DNA from: an uncultured Opitutia bacterium
GTDB taxonomy: Bacteria; Verrucomicrobiota; Verrucomicrobiia; Opitutales; Opitutaceae
Assembly (NCBI GenBank): GCA_903830425.1
Contig: CAIKTR010000090.1
Span: 1-36,178 of the forward strand
DNA length: 36,178 nucleotides
Direction of reading: 5' to 3'
Both the position numbers and the translations under genes were made by a program. The notes under the pieces were generated by a model that was not told the origin of the DNA, searched no databases, and saw nothing but the letters and a program-made list of their open reading frames with translations. Below are positions 19,033-27,079 of the stretch, in pieces. Within the stretch, counting starts at the first letter, position 1. The number at the start of each line of letters is the position of its first letter.

Positions 19033-21267
19033 CTAGTCGGCGACCGCCTCCAGCGCCCGCTCGAGGCAGCGCTTGAGGTCGAGCTTGCCGGTGCCGAGCA
19101 CCGGGATCTGGTCGACGCGGTGGATGATGCGCGGAACCCAGAGATTGGTCAGGCCCGCGCCGAGGAGCTTTTCGCGCAGCAGTTCCGAGGTGAGCGGAAC
19201 GGTCGTGAGCAGCACGAGCGCCTCGCCCTTGACCCGGTCGGGCACGCCCATGACGGCGATGGCCGGGCCCTCGGACTGGTCGAGCGCGAGCACCTCGGCG
19301 ATCTTCTGCTCGATGGTGCCGTGGGGAATCATCTCGGCGCCGATCTTCGAGAACCGCGACAGCCGGCCCTCGATGAACAGGAACCCTTCCTCGTCGACCC
19401 GCCCCAGATCGCCCGTCACGAACCACCCGTCGCGGAACGCGGCCTGCGTCTTCTGCGGGTCGTCCAGGTAGCCGCTGAAGACGTTGGCCCCCTTGAACCA
19501 CACGATGCCCTGATCCCCCGTGGGGACCTCCTCGCCGGTCTCCGGGCTGACGATGCGCACCGTCATGCCGGGCAGCAGCCGGCCGGTGGAGCCCACCTTC
19601 TTGCCCACCTGCGGCTCCGCCGTCGCGGTGGTCATCGGCGGGTGCGGCTGGTTGATGTTGCTCGCCGGCGTGGTCTCGGTGAGCCCGTAGCCCTGCAGAA
19701 TTTCGATGTGGAAGGTCTCGAGGAAGGCCTTGTACAGGTCGTCGGGCAGCTTCTCGGCGCCGGTGACGACGAGATGGAGCGAGCGGAGTTCGCTGGGATG
19801 GGCCTTCCGCAGGATCGGCCGGATGAACGTCGGGGCGCCCAGCAGGACGGTCACCTGTTCGTCGCGGATCGCGTCGACGATTTTGCGCGTGTCGAGCGGG
19901 CTGGGCACCGTGACCACGCGGCAGCCGCGGATGATCGGGTACCAGAGCGTGACCGTGAACCCCATGCTGTGGAACAGCGGGAGGCAGCCGAGCAGGGAGG
20001 AGGACTGGGGCAGGATCGAGAGCGAGGAGATCTGCGCGCAGTTGGCGAGGATGTTGCGGTGCGAGAGGGCCACGCCCTTCGGCTCGCCCGAGCTGCCGCT
20101 GGTGAACAGCAGGCCGGCCTCGGCGCGGTCGCCGACCTGGGGCAGGCCGAGCAGGTTGGCGATCCACTGGTTGGGCAGGAGCCAGGCGGCGGCCAGCCAC
20201 GGCAGGATGGCCTTTTTTCCGCCCATCGCGGCGATTTCCTGCCGGAGATCGAGCGTGCGCTCCGGCCAGGGGAACCCGGGCACCTTCTCCCGCACCGCCG
20301 TGGCGGAGATCACCGTCGTCACGGCGCCGATCTTCATGCTGGCCTCGAGCGCCGTCTTGCCGGCGGTGAAGTTGAGGTTGACCGGGATTTTTCCGGCGCA
20401 GATGACCGCGAGATTGGCGATGAAGGCGCCGGCGCCGGGCGGCAGCACGATGCCCACGCGCTGTTCCGGCACGGTGCGGATCAAATGGCGGGAGTAGGCC
20501 GCGGCGGTGGCCAGCAGCTGCGCCGCCGTCACCGGTCGGCGCTCGGCGGTGCGGTCGATCACCTCCACGTGCCAGGGACGCCGGGCCAGGGCCCGCACGC
20601 ATTCGCGGCCCAGGTGGCGGCGGAGCACGGGCCGCTCGTCAAAGGCCATCACCCCGAGGTCCAGCAGCGTCCGGCGCGCCAGCGCGGGATCGGCCCGTTC
20701 GGGCGGGATGGGGGCGCCGAACTGGACGAACACCGGCGTCGGCATCAGCCGCGGCGACTTCCAGAGGTACTTGTTCTCCGCGAAGGAAAACACCGAGCCC
20801 CACACGCCGTCGATGAACGCCGGCACCACCGGCACGCCCGCCCGGCGCGCCGCCACCTCGAAGCCGCGCATGATCGGCATCAGCTGTCCGGTGCGGGAAA
20901 TGTGGCCTTCCGGGAAGATCGCGACCACCTCGCCGGCCTGCAGGGCCTTGATCGTGCGGCGCATCCCCTCGGTGGAATGCAGGCGGGAAATCGGGATCGC
21001 GCCGCTCAGCCGGAACACCCAGTCGAAAAACGTCTGGTCCTGCAGACCCTGGAACCCCATGAAGCGGATCGGGCGCGGACACGCCAGCTGCAGGACCACC
21101 GGGTCCACGTACGAGAGGTGGTTGGCGATGAGCAGGACGCCGCCGGTGGCCGGGATGTGCTCCGCGCCGTTCGACCGCACCCGGTACAGCAGCCGCGCCA
21201 CGGTGGCGGCGATGAGTTCGAGAACACGGGGGAGATAGGAGCGGCGGCGGAAGCCGGGGGTACGCAT
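19033..21267 (-). CDS. aas: bifunctional lysophospholipid acyltransferase / acyl-ACP synthetase (Aas type)
   Basis: The protein has 744 residues, close to E. coli Aas (719), with the same two-part layout. Residues about 15-220 are a PlsC-type acyltransferase with the HX4D motif in NHLSYVD (His50, Asp55) and FPEGHISRTG (about 118-127). The rest is an AMP-forming acyl-activating enzyme: LLFTSGSSGEPKGVALSHRN (P-loop), then GYGLTETTPAS, VTGDLGRVDEEGFLFIEGR and a C-terminal lysine in LGTGKLDLKR. Aas re-acylates 2-acyl-lysophospholipids at the inner membrane using fatty acids activated on ACP. No LplT flippase domain or neighbour is seen. It lies 41 bases downstream of the ATPase/TOPRIM-like cassette. 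TTGAAA upstream (around 21302) could be a -35, but the -10 is poor. Confidence 0.88.
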   Translation of the reverse strand: MRTPGFRRRSYLPRVLELIAATVARLLYRVRSNGAEHIPATGGVLLIANHLSYVDPVVLQLACPRPIRFMGFQGLQDQTFFDWVFRLSGAIPISRLHSTEGMRRTIKALQAGEVVAIFPEGHISRTGQLMPIMRGFEVAARRAGVPVVPAFIDGVWGSVFSFAENKYLWKSPRLMPTPVFVQFGAPIPPERADPALARRTLLDLGVMAFDERPVLRRHLGRECVRALARRPWHVEVIDRTAERRPVTAAQLLATAAAYSRHLIRTVPEQRVGIVLPPGAGAFIANLAVICAGKIPVNLNFTAGKTALEASMKIGAVTTVISATAVREKVPGFPWPERTLDLRQEIAAMGGKKAILPWLAAAWLLPNQWIANLLGLPQVGDRAEAGLLFTSGSSGEPKGVALSHRNILANCAQISSLSILPQSSSLLGCLPLFHSMGFTVTLWYPIIRGCRVVTVPSPLDTRKIVDAIRDEQVTVLLGAPTFIRPILRKAHPSELRSLHLVVTGAEKLPDDLYKAFLETFHIEILQGYGLTETTPASNINQPHPPMTTATAEPQVGKKVGSTGRLLPGMTVRIVSPETGEEVPTGDQGIVWFKGANVFSGYLDDPQKTQAAFRDGWFVTGDLGRVDEEGFLFIEGRLSRFSKIGAEMIPHGTIEQKIAEVLALDQSEGPAIAVMGVPDRVKGEALVLLTTVPLTSELLREKLLGAGLTNLWVPRIIHRVDQIPVLGTGKLDLKRCLERALEAVAD

Positions 21268-21308
21268 GCGCAGATCCTATGCCGACGCCGGCCGGGATAA
21301 TTTCAACG

Positions 21309-21953
21309 TTATTTCTCGGGCCGCGCCGGCGCGGCGCGGAGGTCGCGGGCGAGCGCGCGAAACCCCGGGAAGTCGGCCTCCAGCCGGCGGGTGTCGTGCC
21401 GGTGCCGGCCGGCCTCCTCGAGGGCCCGGCGGATCTCATGGGGCAGGGTCGGACGGTCCGTGCCGTAGACGCGCCCCTTCAGCTCCGCCCGGGTGTAGGG
21501 CGGCCGGCCGCTCTCCTGCCCGGCGAGCCAGGCCGCCTCGCCCACCTGCGGATCGCGGCCGCAGAGCAGCCAGGCCTCCAGGGCCGGCACCGCCACCCCC
21601 ACGCAGCGCAGCACGCGCGACCGGCCCCGCGCCGCCGGGAGCTTCTTCGTGGTCTGCCGGAACACGCCCCGCAACAGGCACAGCCGGCAGTGCGGGTGAT
21701 AATAGCCCGGCGCCTCGTGCTCCTCCGTGTGGACCACCGAGTCGTCGCTGTCCGCCGTGACCACGAGCGTGTCGGTGTCGGTGTTGAAATGCAGGTGGCG
21801 GATGACCGCCGGCAGCACCTGCGCCACGTTCGGCCAGCCGCGCGCCCGCAGCCCCGCCGCCATGAACCGCGGCGGCGCGCCGAGCACCGCGGTGACCAGC
21901 ACGCGCAGGACGGCCTCGTCCGCGGGTGACTCACTGAGGAGCGCGACCTTCAT
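21309..21953 (-). CDS. TOPRIM-like protein, putative effector partner of the upstream ATPase
   Basis: The protein has 214 residues. I do not recognise a named family with certainty. The N-terminus KVALLSESPADEAVLRVLV has a strand followed by an acidic residue (Glu8) and helix, and about 60 residues later a strand ends in VVTADSDD (Asp68, Asp70, Asp71). Glu after strand 1 plus a DxD after a later strand is the TOPRIM pattern used for Mg2+ in OLD nucleases and DUF4276/DUF4435-type proteins. A third conserved-looking acidic site is Glu126 in VAVPALEAWLL. There is also a His/Cys-rich patch HPHCRLC (86-92). The start ATG at 21953 overlaps the stop of the ATPase gene (ATGA), so the two are translationally coupled. 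A nuclease effector is inference; a DUF4276-like protein of unknown function is the safer wording. Confidence 0.6.
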   Translation of the reverse strand: MKVALLSESPADEAVLRVLVTAVLGAPPRFMAAGLRARGWPNVAQVLPAVIRHLHFNTDTDTLVVTADSDDSVVHTEEHEAPGYYHPHCRLCLLRGVFRQTTKKLPAARGRSRVLRCVGVAVPALEAWLLCGRDPQVGEAAWLAGQESGRPPYTRAELKGRVYGTDRPTLPHEIRRALEEAGRHRHDTRRLEADFPGFRALARDLRAAPARPEK

Positions 21954-22951
21954 TGGTCCTCGGGCACCCCTCCCAGGATGCCGCTGTACCACATGTCTCC
22001 CAGCGAGCCCTCCTGCAGCAATTCAGCCAGGTCTGTCCGGTCGACCAGCCGTTCGAAGCGCGACTCCTGGCCGCGCTTCTGGGCGATGACAATTTCCTCC
22101 GGGTGGTCGCGAAACAGGTCCAGCAGGTAGGGGGAATGGGTCGTCGCAATCACCTGGACCGCCGGGCGCGTCCAGCCGCAGGCCGCGGGGTAACTCAACC
22201 GGTAGAGCAGGTCCCGCACCTCGCGCAGCATCCGCGGATGCAGGCCCCGGTCGAGTTCCTCGATCGCCAGCAGCGGCGGCGGGTCCGGCTGGTAGGCCAG
22301 GGTCAGCAGGGCCAGCAGGTAGAGCGTCCCCTGGGAAACACTGTCCGCCGGCACCACGCCCCCGCCCTTCCCCAGGACCAGCCCGAGCGCCACGCCGCGC
22401 TTCGGCCCGGCACGCAGTTCCACGCCGGCATACTCCGGCAGGATGCGCCGGAGTTCGGCCACCAACGCCGCGAAGGCCGCGGGCTGGCGGTCGCGCAGCG
22501 ATGCGAGCACGGCGGGAAGGTTGGATCCGTTGGCCGACAGGTAGGGCGCGGCGCCGCGGGTGGCGGCCGGCGACGGCTCGGCGAGCGCGGCGTGGTCGAG
22601 CTGGTAGGCGCGGAGGCGGCGGAGCCCTGTCTGGAGTGCCGGCCACGCCTTCGCCCGGGCCGGCCGAACCTGCAGCCGGTCGCCCCGGATATCGGGGGCG
22701 CACACAAGCCGGGCTTCCAGCGCGGCAAACGGGGGGTTGAAGCGAAAGGTCACCCGGGCCTCCCCGACGCGCCGGGACCGCGGCGCCACGTCGGCGGGCG
22801 CCCGCCGCGCCAAGGTACGCAGGCGCAGCAGCGCCTGGATCAGGCTCGTCTTGCCACTGCCGTTGGCGCCGATGACCAGGTTGAACGGGACCAACGGCAG
22901 GCTCGTCGAGCGGAGGGCCTTGAAATCCCGGAAGCTCACGGAGGCGATCAC
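21950..22951 (-). CDS. AAA family ATPase (AAA_21/OLD-like), GTG start
   Basis: The protein has 333 residues with an SMC/ABC-like ATPase head and no long coiled coil. It begins IASVSFRDFKALRSTSLPL followed by Walker A GANGSGKTS (28-36). The ABC-type signature is SVSQGTLYLLALL (204-216), Walker B LLAIEELDRGLHPRM (227-241) with Glu231/Glu232, and the switch histidine is His272 in IATTHSPYLLDLF. The C-terminus EGSLGDMWYSGILGG is typical of small AAA_21 ATPases. Such ATPases commonly pair with TOPRIM or other nuclease partners in OLD, Gabija, Septu and PARIS defence systems. Here the partner overlaps by 4 bases. The start is GTG at 22951; no ATG lies closer to the first strand. It lies 63 bases after potA on the same strand, so it could be read from the pot transcript. 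The ATPase call is secure; the role is inferred. Confidence 0.85.
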   Translation of the reverse strand: MIASVSFRDFKALRSTSLPLVPFNLVIGANGSGKTSLIQALLRLRTLARRAPADVAPRSRRVGEARVTFRFNPPFAALEARLVCAPDIRGDRLQVRPARAKAWPALQTGLRRLRAYQLDHAALAEPSPAATRGAAPYLSANGSNLPAVLASLRDRQPAAFAALVAELRRILPEYAGVELRAGPKRGVALGLVLGKGGGVVPADSVSQGTLYLLALLTLAYQPDPPPLLAIEELDRGLHPRMLREVRDLLYRLSYPAACGWTRPAVQVIATTHSPYLLDLFRDHPEEIVIAQKRGQESRFERLVDRTDLAELLQEGSLGDMWYSGILGGVPEDQ

Positions 22952-23014
22952 GCCCCCAGCTTGGCACCCGCGGGCCCCCGCCGCCAGCCTGCAATCAGCC
23001 GTTCCCGCCGCGGG

Positions 23015-24115
23015 CTAGTCGGCGCGCACGACCACCAGGTCGTCCGCGTGCAGGGCGCAATACACCCGGTCGCCCTCGTGGAAAATCTCCCCAAACGCGC
23101 TCTCGTTCGCCACCACCACGCCGAGCCGCGTGCCGGTCGCGGTCACGATCACCAGATGATCGGTCGCCCCCTGGAAGATCTCCTCCTCGATCCGCGCCTC
23201 AAAGCGGTTGGCCGCGCTGGCATAAAAGTTGGACCGCGCCCGGCGCTTCGCCACATGCACCTTCTCCGGCCGCACCGCGATCAGCGCGGTGGTGGCGCCC
23301 ACCGGCCAGGCCGCGAGCGGCAGGCTGAGCTCCAGCCCGCCCGTCACCGCCACCTGGACGGTCTCGGCGTCCTGCAGCAGCAACTGCGCCTCCAGCAGGT
23401 TCGCCTGGCCGACAAAGTCCGCGGCAAAGCGGGTCGCCGGCCGGTGGTAGATTTCGTGCGCGGTGCCGAGCTGCTCAATCCGGCCGGCATTCACGATCGC
23501 GATCCGGTCGCTCATGGTCAGCGCCTCCTCCTGGTCGTGCGTCACAAAGACGAACGTGATGCCCAGCTGGCGCTGGAGCCGCTTGAGCTCGAGCTGCATC
23601 GCCCGGCGGAGCTTGGCATCGAGGGCCGAGAGCGGCTCGTCCAGCAGCAGGACCTTCGGGCGGCACACCAGGGCCCGGGCCAGCGCCACGCGCTGCCGCT
23701 GGCCGCCGGAGAGCTGATGGGGCCGGCGGGTGTCCAGCCCGGTGAGCGAGACCAGCGCCAGCGCCTCCGCCACCCGCGCCGCCGCCTCGGCCTGGCCCAC
23801 CTGCTGCATCCGCAGCCCGAAGCCCACATTCTCCCCGACCGTCAGGTGCGGGAACAGGGCGTAGCTCTGGAAGACCTGGTTGACCGGGCGGCGGTACGGC
23901 GGCAGCTGGGTGACGTCCTCGCCGCCAATCCACACGCTGCCCACGGTCGGGGCGTCGAAGCCCGCCATCAGCCGGAGCAGCGTGGTCTTGCCGCAGCCGG
24001 ACGGCCCCAGCAGCGTCAGGAACTCGCCGCTGGCGATCTCCAGGCTGACGTCGTTGACGGCGGTGAAGGCGCCGAAGCGTTTGGTGACGCCGCGCAAGTC
24101 GACCATCGTGCTCAT
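23015..24115 (-). CDS. potA: spermidine/putrescine ABC transporter ATP-binding protein
   Basis: The protein has 366 residues. The ABC domain (about 6-240) contains Walker [10 protein letters not shown] (37-45), Q-loop [12 protein letters not shown], signature LSGGQRQR (135-142), Walker [13 protein letters not shown] and switch [16 protein letters not shown]-terminal TOBE_2-like domain follows (about 280-366). PotA supplies ATP hydrolysis for polyamine uptake through the PotB/PotC channel. Its ATG overlaps the potB stop (ATGA), so translation is coupled. It is the last gene of the set in the order potC-potD-potB-potA. Related MOI-type ATPases for Fe3+ or sulfate look similar; the PotD and permease neighbours decide for polyamines. 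Confidence 0.93.
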   Translation of the reverse strand: MSTMVDLRGVTKRFGAFTAVNDVSLEIASGEFLTLLGPSGCGKTTLLRLMAGFDAPTVGSVWIGGEDVTQLPPYRRPVNQVFQSYALFPHLTVGENVGFGLRMQQVGQAEAAARVAEALALVSLTGLDTRRPHQLSGGQRQRVALARALVCRPKVLLLDEPLSALDAKLRRAMQLELKRLQRQLGITFVFVTHDQEEALTMSDRIAIVNAGRIEQLGTAHEIYHRPATRFAADFVGQANLLEAQLLLQDAETVQVAVTGGLELSLPLAAWPVGATTALIAVRPEKVHVAKRRARSNFYASAANRFEARIEEEIFQGATDHLVIVTATGTRLGVVVANESAFGEIFHEGDRVYCALHADDLVVVRAD

Positions 24116-24990
24116 GCCGGGGTCTCCTCCTCGCCGGCGCCGAACTTCAGCATGACCCAGTAGGTCACGGCGAACAGGGCCATGAAGACGGCGCCGAGCG
24201 CCGCCCCGAACGGCCAGTCCCGCGCCTGCATGAACTGGTTCTGGATCACGTTGCCGATCAGCGGCACGCGGGCCCCGCCCATGAGGTCCGTGATGGCGAA
24301 CATGCCCACGGCCGGCACAAACACCAGCAGCGTGCCCGCGGCGATGCCCGGGAGCGTGAGCGGGATGATGACCGCCGAGAATACGCGGAGGGGACCCGCC
24401 CCGAGGTCGTGGGCGGCCTCAATCAGGCTGCCGTCGAGTTTCTCGACGCTGCCGTAGATCGGCAGGATCATGAACGGCAGGTAGGCGTAAACCAGACCGA
24501 TGACCACGGCGGTGGGCGTATAGAGCAGGTCGAGCGGCGAGGCCGTGGGGGACAGCTGGTGCAGGAGCCCGTTGAGCAGCCCCTCCTGCTTGAGAATCGT
24601 GATCCAGGCATAGGTGCGGATGAGGAAACTCGTCCAGAAGGGCACCATCACCAGCAGCAGCAGGCGCTGGCGCCACTCCTCGCGGGCGCGGCCGATGCAG
24701 TAGGCCACGGGGTAACCCACCGCGATGCAGATCACGGTGGTGAGCCCGGCGTAGCCGATCGAGCGCGCGAAGATCCACAGGTAGACCGGGTCCAGCACCC
24801 GGTGGTAGTTCTCGAGCGTGAAGGTGAACAGCACCCGGCCCACCTCATCCCGCTCGCAGAAGCTGTAGACGATGAGGATGGCGGTCGGCACGACCACAAA
24901 CAGGGTCAGCCAAGCCACCATCGGGGCCAGCAGCAGCCAGGCGCGCCAGCGCGGCGTGGACCGGTCGGAGACCGCGGGAGCCGCGCTCAT
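24112..24990 (-). CDS. potB: spermidine/putrescine ABC transporter permease PotB
   Basis: The 292-residue inner-membrane permease has about six hydrophobic segments, the first at about 17-45 ([21 protein letters not shown]). The EAA loop that contacts PotA is [20 protein letters not shown]. The segment [14 protein letters not shown] is typical of PotB. It overlaps potA by 4 bases. Its ATG at 24990 overlaps the TGA of a possible 36-codon ORF that bridges back to potD. The first 11 bases of the gene (ATGAGCGCGGC) are repeated exactly at 25087-25097, at the end of potD, which makes the intervening 100 bases odd. Confidence 0.93.
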   Translation of the reverse strand: MSAAPAVSDRSTPRWRAWLLLAPMVAWLTLFVVVPTAILIVYSFCERDEVGRVLFTFTLENYHRVLDPVYLWIFARSIGYAGLTTVICIAVGYPVAYCIGRAREEWRQRLLLLVMVPFWTSFLIRTYAWITILKQEGLLNGLLHQLSPTASPLDLLYTPTAVVIGLVYAYLPFMILPIYGSVEKLDGSLIEAAHDLGAGPLRVFSAVIIPLTLPGIAAGTLLVFVPAVGMFAITDLMGGARVPLIGNVIQNQFMQARDWPFGAALGAVFMALFAVTYWVMLKFGAGEEETPA

Positions 24991-25097
24991 GCCAGGGGCC
25001 GGGCGCCACCGCCGGTTCCGTCGTCAGGCGCGGGGCGGCCGGGCACCGGCACCCGCCGTCCCGCCCCACCCCGGAAGTTGCCGTCGGCCGCGCTCAT
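24987..25097 (-). CDS. possible 36-codon ORF bridging potD and potB
   Basis: An ATG at 25097 overlaps the potD stop (ATGA), runs 36 codons without a stop, and ends in a TGA that overlaps the potB ATG (ATGA again). It begins MSAADGNFRGG, matching the MSAA start of PotB, and then becomes glycine, arginine and proline rich (e.g. RRVPVPGRPAPDDG). There is no hydrophobic segment or known motif. It could be a coupling ORF that carries ribosomes from potD to potB, a relic of a longer potB start, or chance in GC-rich DNA where stops are rare. I do not claim a functional protein. Confidence 0.2.
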   Translation of the reverse strand: MSAADGNFRGGAGRRVPVPGRPAPDDGTGGGARPLA

Positions 25098-26122
25098 TGC
25101 GCGCTCTTCAGGTCGGTGACGAGGCGGTCGATCGCCGCGGCGTCCTTGCCGATGTCGCGGAAGGTCTCGAGCTTCGGGTGACCCGGCGGGTAGCTGGCCG
25201 GGTTGGCCAGCTGCTCGGCCGAGAGGAGCTTCCGGGCGGCGAGATTCGGGTTGGTGTAGGGAAACGCCTCGGAGATGAGGACGGAGACCTCAGGGCGCAG
25301 GATGTAGTCGATCAGCTGGTGGGCCGCGGCCTTGTTCTTGGCGTTGGCCGGGATCGCGAGCACGTCGATGAACTGGTGCGCGCCCTCCGCCGGGATCACA
25401 TACTGGAACTTCTTGTTCTCCTTCCAGAGAATCGCCGCCTCGCCGCTCCAGACCACGCCGACGTCGACGTCGCCGTTGAGCAGCGCGGTCTTGGGGCTGT
25501 CGGAATCATAGACCTTCACCAGCTTGACCCAGCTGGCCACGACCGGACGGGCGCGCGCCAGGTTCTCCGCGGTGATCGTGTTGATCGGCAGGTTGAGGGT
25601 GTAGAGGGCCCAGGTCACCATTTCCCGCGTGTCGTTGAGCACGACGATCCGGTCCTTCAGGGCCGGCGTGAACACGTCGCCGTAGCCGCGCACGGGCGTC
25701 TTCACCCGGTCGGTGTTCACCACGATGCCCACCGTGCCGCTCATGTAGGGGACGGTGTAGCGACCGGCGGGGTCGTGCGGGCGCTGGCGGAACTCGGGGG
25801 CCAGGTTCTTGAGGTTGGGCAGCAGCGCCGGGTCGAGCGGCGAGAGCAGGTGCTGGCGGATCATCACCTCGGCGGCGTAATCCGACGGCTGGACGAGGTC
25901 GTAGGAGCCGCCGCCGGCCACGAGCTTGGACAGCAGCTCCTCGTTGGAGGCGAAGGTCTCGAAGTTGACCTTGATGCCCGTCTCCTTGGTGAAGCCGTCG
26001 AGCACGGGCTGGGGAATGTACTCGGACCAGCCGAACAGGTTCAGTTCGCCCGCGGCGCGGGCGGCAACGGCAGAGACCAACAGCGCGAGCAGCGCCGGGA
26101 GGAGGAGACGGAGCGGTTTCAT
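25094..26122 (-). CDS. potD: spermidine/putrescine-binding periplasmic protein
   Basis: The 342-residue extracellular solute-binding protein (family 1) has a cleavable signal peptide (KPLRLLLPALLALLVSAVAARA) and no lipobox cysteine. PotD features are LNLFGWSEYIPQPVLDGF at the start of the mature protein, SYDLVQPSDYAAEVMI, SGTVGIVVNTDRV, VGVVWSGEAAILW, and the C-terminal FPYTNPNLAARKL. The aromatic residues in the first and last of these line the polyamine site in characterised PotD/PotF. The substrate is spermidine or putrescine; specificity between them cannot be read here. It lies between potC (25 bases upstream) and potB, a different order from the E. coli potABCD operon. Confidence 0.93.
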   Translation of the reverse strand: MKPLRLLLPALLALLVSAVAARAAGELNLFGWSEYIPQPVLDGFTKETGIKVNFETFASNEELLSKLVAGGGSYDLVQPSDYAAEVMIRQHLLSPLDPALLPNLKNLAPEFRQRPHDPAGRYTVPYMSGTVGIVVNTDRVKTPVRGYGDVFTPALKDRIVVLNDTREMVTWALYTLNLPINTITAENLARARPVVASWVKLVKVYDSDSPKTALLNGDVDVGVVWSGEAAILWKENKKFQYVIPAEGAHQFIDVLAIPANAKNKAAAHQLIDYILRPEVSVLISEAFPYTNPNLAARKLLSAEQLANPASYPPGHPKLETFRDIGKDAAAIDRLVTDLKSAQ

Positions 26123-26147
26123 GGGTGTAGTGTGCAGGGGTAAGGGG

Positions 26148-26969
26148 TCAGCGGCCCAGTTTCTTGACGTAGTCGGAAAAAATCACGAAGGCGACGGTCG
26201 CCACGATGAACAGCGCGGACAAGGCGTTCAGCATCGGGTTAAGGCCGACCTTGGCCATGCCAAAAACGCGGATGGGCAGCGTGGCGGAGGCGGCGTTGGT
26301 GGTGAAGAAGGTCACGATCAGCTCGTCCCAGGACAGCGTGAACGCCATCAGCGCCCCCGCCACGATCGCCGGCCGCAGGCAGGGCACGATCACCAGCCAG
26401 AAGGCCTGCAGCGGCGTGGCGCCCAGATCCAGCGCGGCCTCCTCCATCGCCGGGTCGAGGCCCTTCAGCCGCGCCTGCACCGCCACGAGCACAAACGGGA
26501 AGCTGAACGTGACATGCCCGATGATGACCGCCGTGAACCCGAGCCCCAGGCCCGCCGTCGCGAACAGGATCAGCAGGCTGATGCCCATCAGGATCTCGGG
26601 CATGACCATCGGCACGGCCACCAGCGTCTGCAGCCCCCGGGCGCCCCGGAAGCGGTAGCGATGGAGCAGCCAGGCCCCGACGGTGCCGAGCAGGACGGAC
26701 AGCACCGTCGAGACCGCGGCGATGATCACGCTGTTTTCCGCGGCGCGCAGCAGCGGGACGTTTTCCCACACCCGCCGGTACCAGCCCACCGTGAAGCTCT
26801 CCCACACGATATTGAGCCGCGAGCTGTTGAACGAATACGCCACCAGCACCAGAATCGGCAGGTACAAAAAGACGATCACCAGCGAGGTCCAGCCCGTCAG
26901 GGTCACCTCCAGCACCCTGAGGCCCGAGGGCAGACGACGGCGGGGTGCGGCGGTCAGGGTGGCGGGCAT
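26148..26969 (-). CDS. potC: spermidine/putrescine ABC transporter permease PotC
   Basis: The 273-residue inner-membrane permease, partner of PotB, has a first transmembrane segment SLVIVFLYLPILVLVAYSF followed by NSSRLNIVWESFTVGWY, a characteristic PotC stretch. The EAA loop is EEAALDLGATPLQAFWLVIVP. The C-terminal half includes LSWDELIVTFFTT, also typical of PotC. An in-frame ATG at 27014 would add 15 residues (HCGRASHNSCSVIR) unlike the family, and it falls inside a candidate promoter, so the ATG at 26969 is preferred. It is the first gene of the pot set, 110 bases after the AsmA-like gene. Confidence 0.92.
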   Translation of the reverse strand: MPATLTAAPRRRLPSGLRVLEVTLTGWTSLVIVFLYLPILVLVAYSFNSSRLNIVWESFTVGWYRRVWENVPLLRAAENSVIIAAVSTVLSVLLGTVGAWLLHRYRFRGARGLQTLVAVPMVMPEILMGISLLILFATAGLGLGFTAVIIGHVTFSFPFVLVAVQARLKGLDPAMEEAALDLGATPLQAFWLVIVPCLRPAIVAGALMAFTLSWDELIVTFFTTNAASATLPIRVFGMAKVGLNPMLNALSALFIVATVAFVIFSDYVKKLGR

Positions 26970-26985
26970 GCGGATGACACTGCAG

Positions 26986-27014
26986 GAATTGTGCGAGGCG
27001 CGGCCGCAGTGCAA
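26986..27014 (-). promoter_or_regulatory. candidate promoter for the pot operon
   Basis: On the minus strand TTGCAC (27009-27014) is followed after exactly 17 bases by CAATTC (26986-26991), about 17 bases before the potC ATG. Just upstream of the -35 is the most AT-rich stretch in the neighbourhood (about 27015-27034, with AGAAAAATAAAG), which could act as an UP element. The -10 match is modest. Its position supports potC starting at 26969. Confidence 0.35.
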
Positions 27015-27079
27015 TCGTAAGCTTTATTTTTCTGTGCGCGGCAGCCGTTGCCGGCCCCGTCCGCCCCGACCACCCGCGG

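Noticed and set aside
19120-21300. Plus-strand open frame of about 720 codons opposite the aas-like gene
   Set aside because: It has no domain or signal sequence, and its composition is that of reverse-complemented GC-rich coding DNA.
26970-27014. Earlier start for potC at 27014
   Set aside because: The additional residues are polar and unlike PotC, and the start would coincide with the -35 of the candidate promoter.
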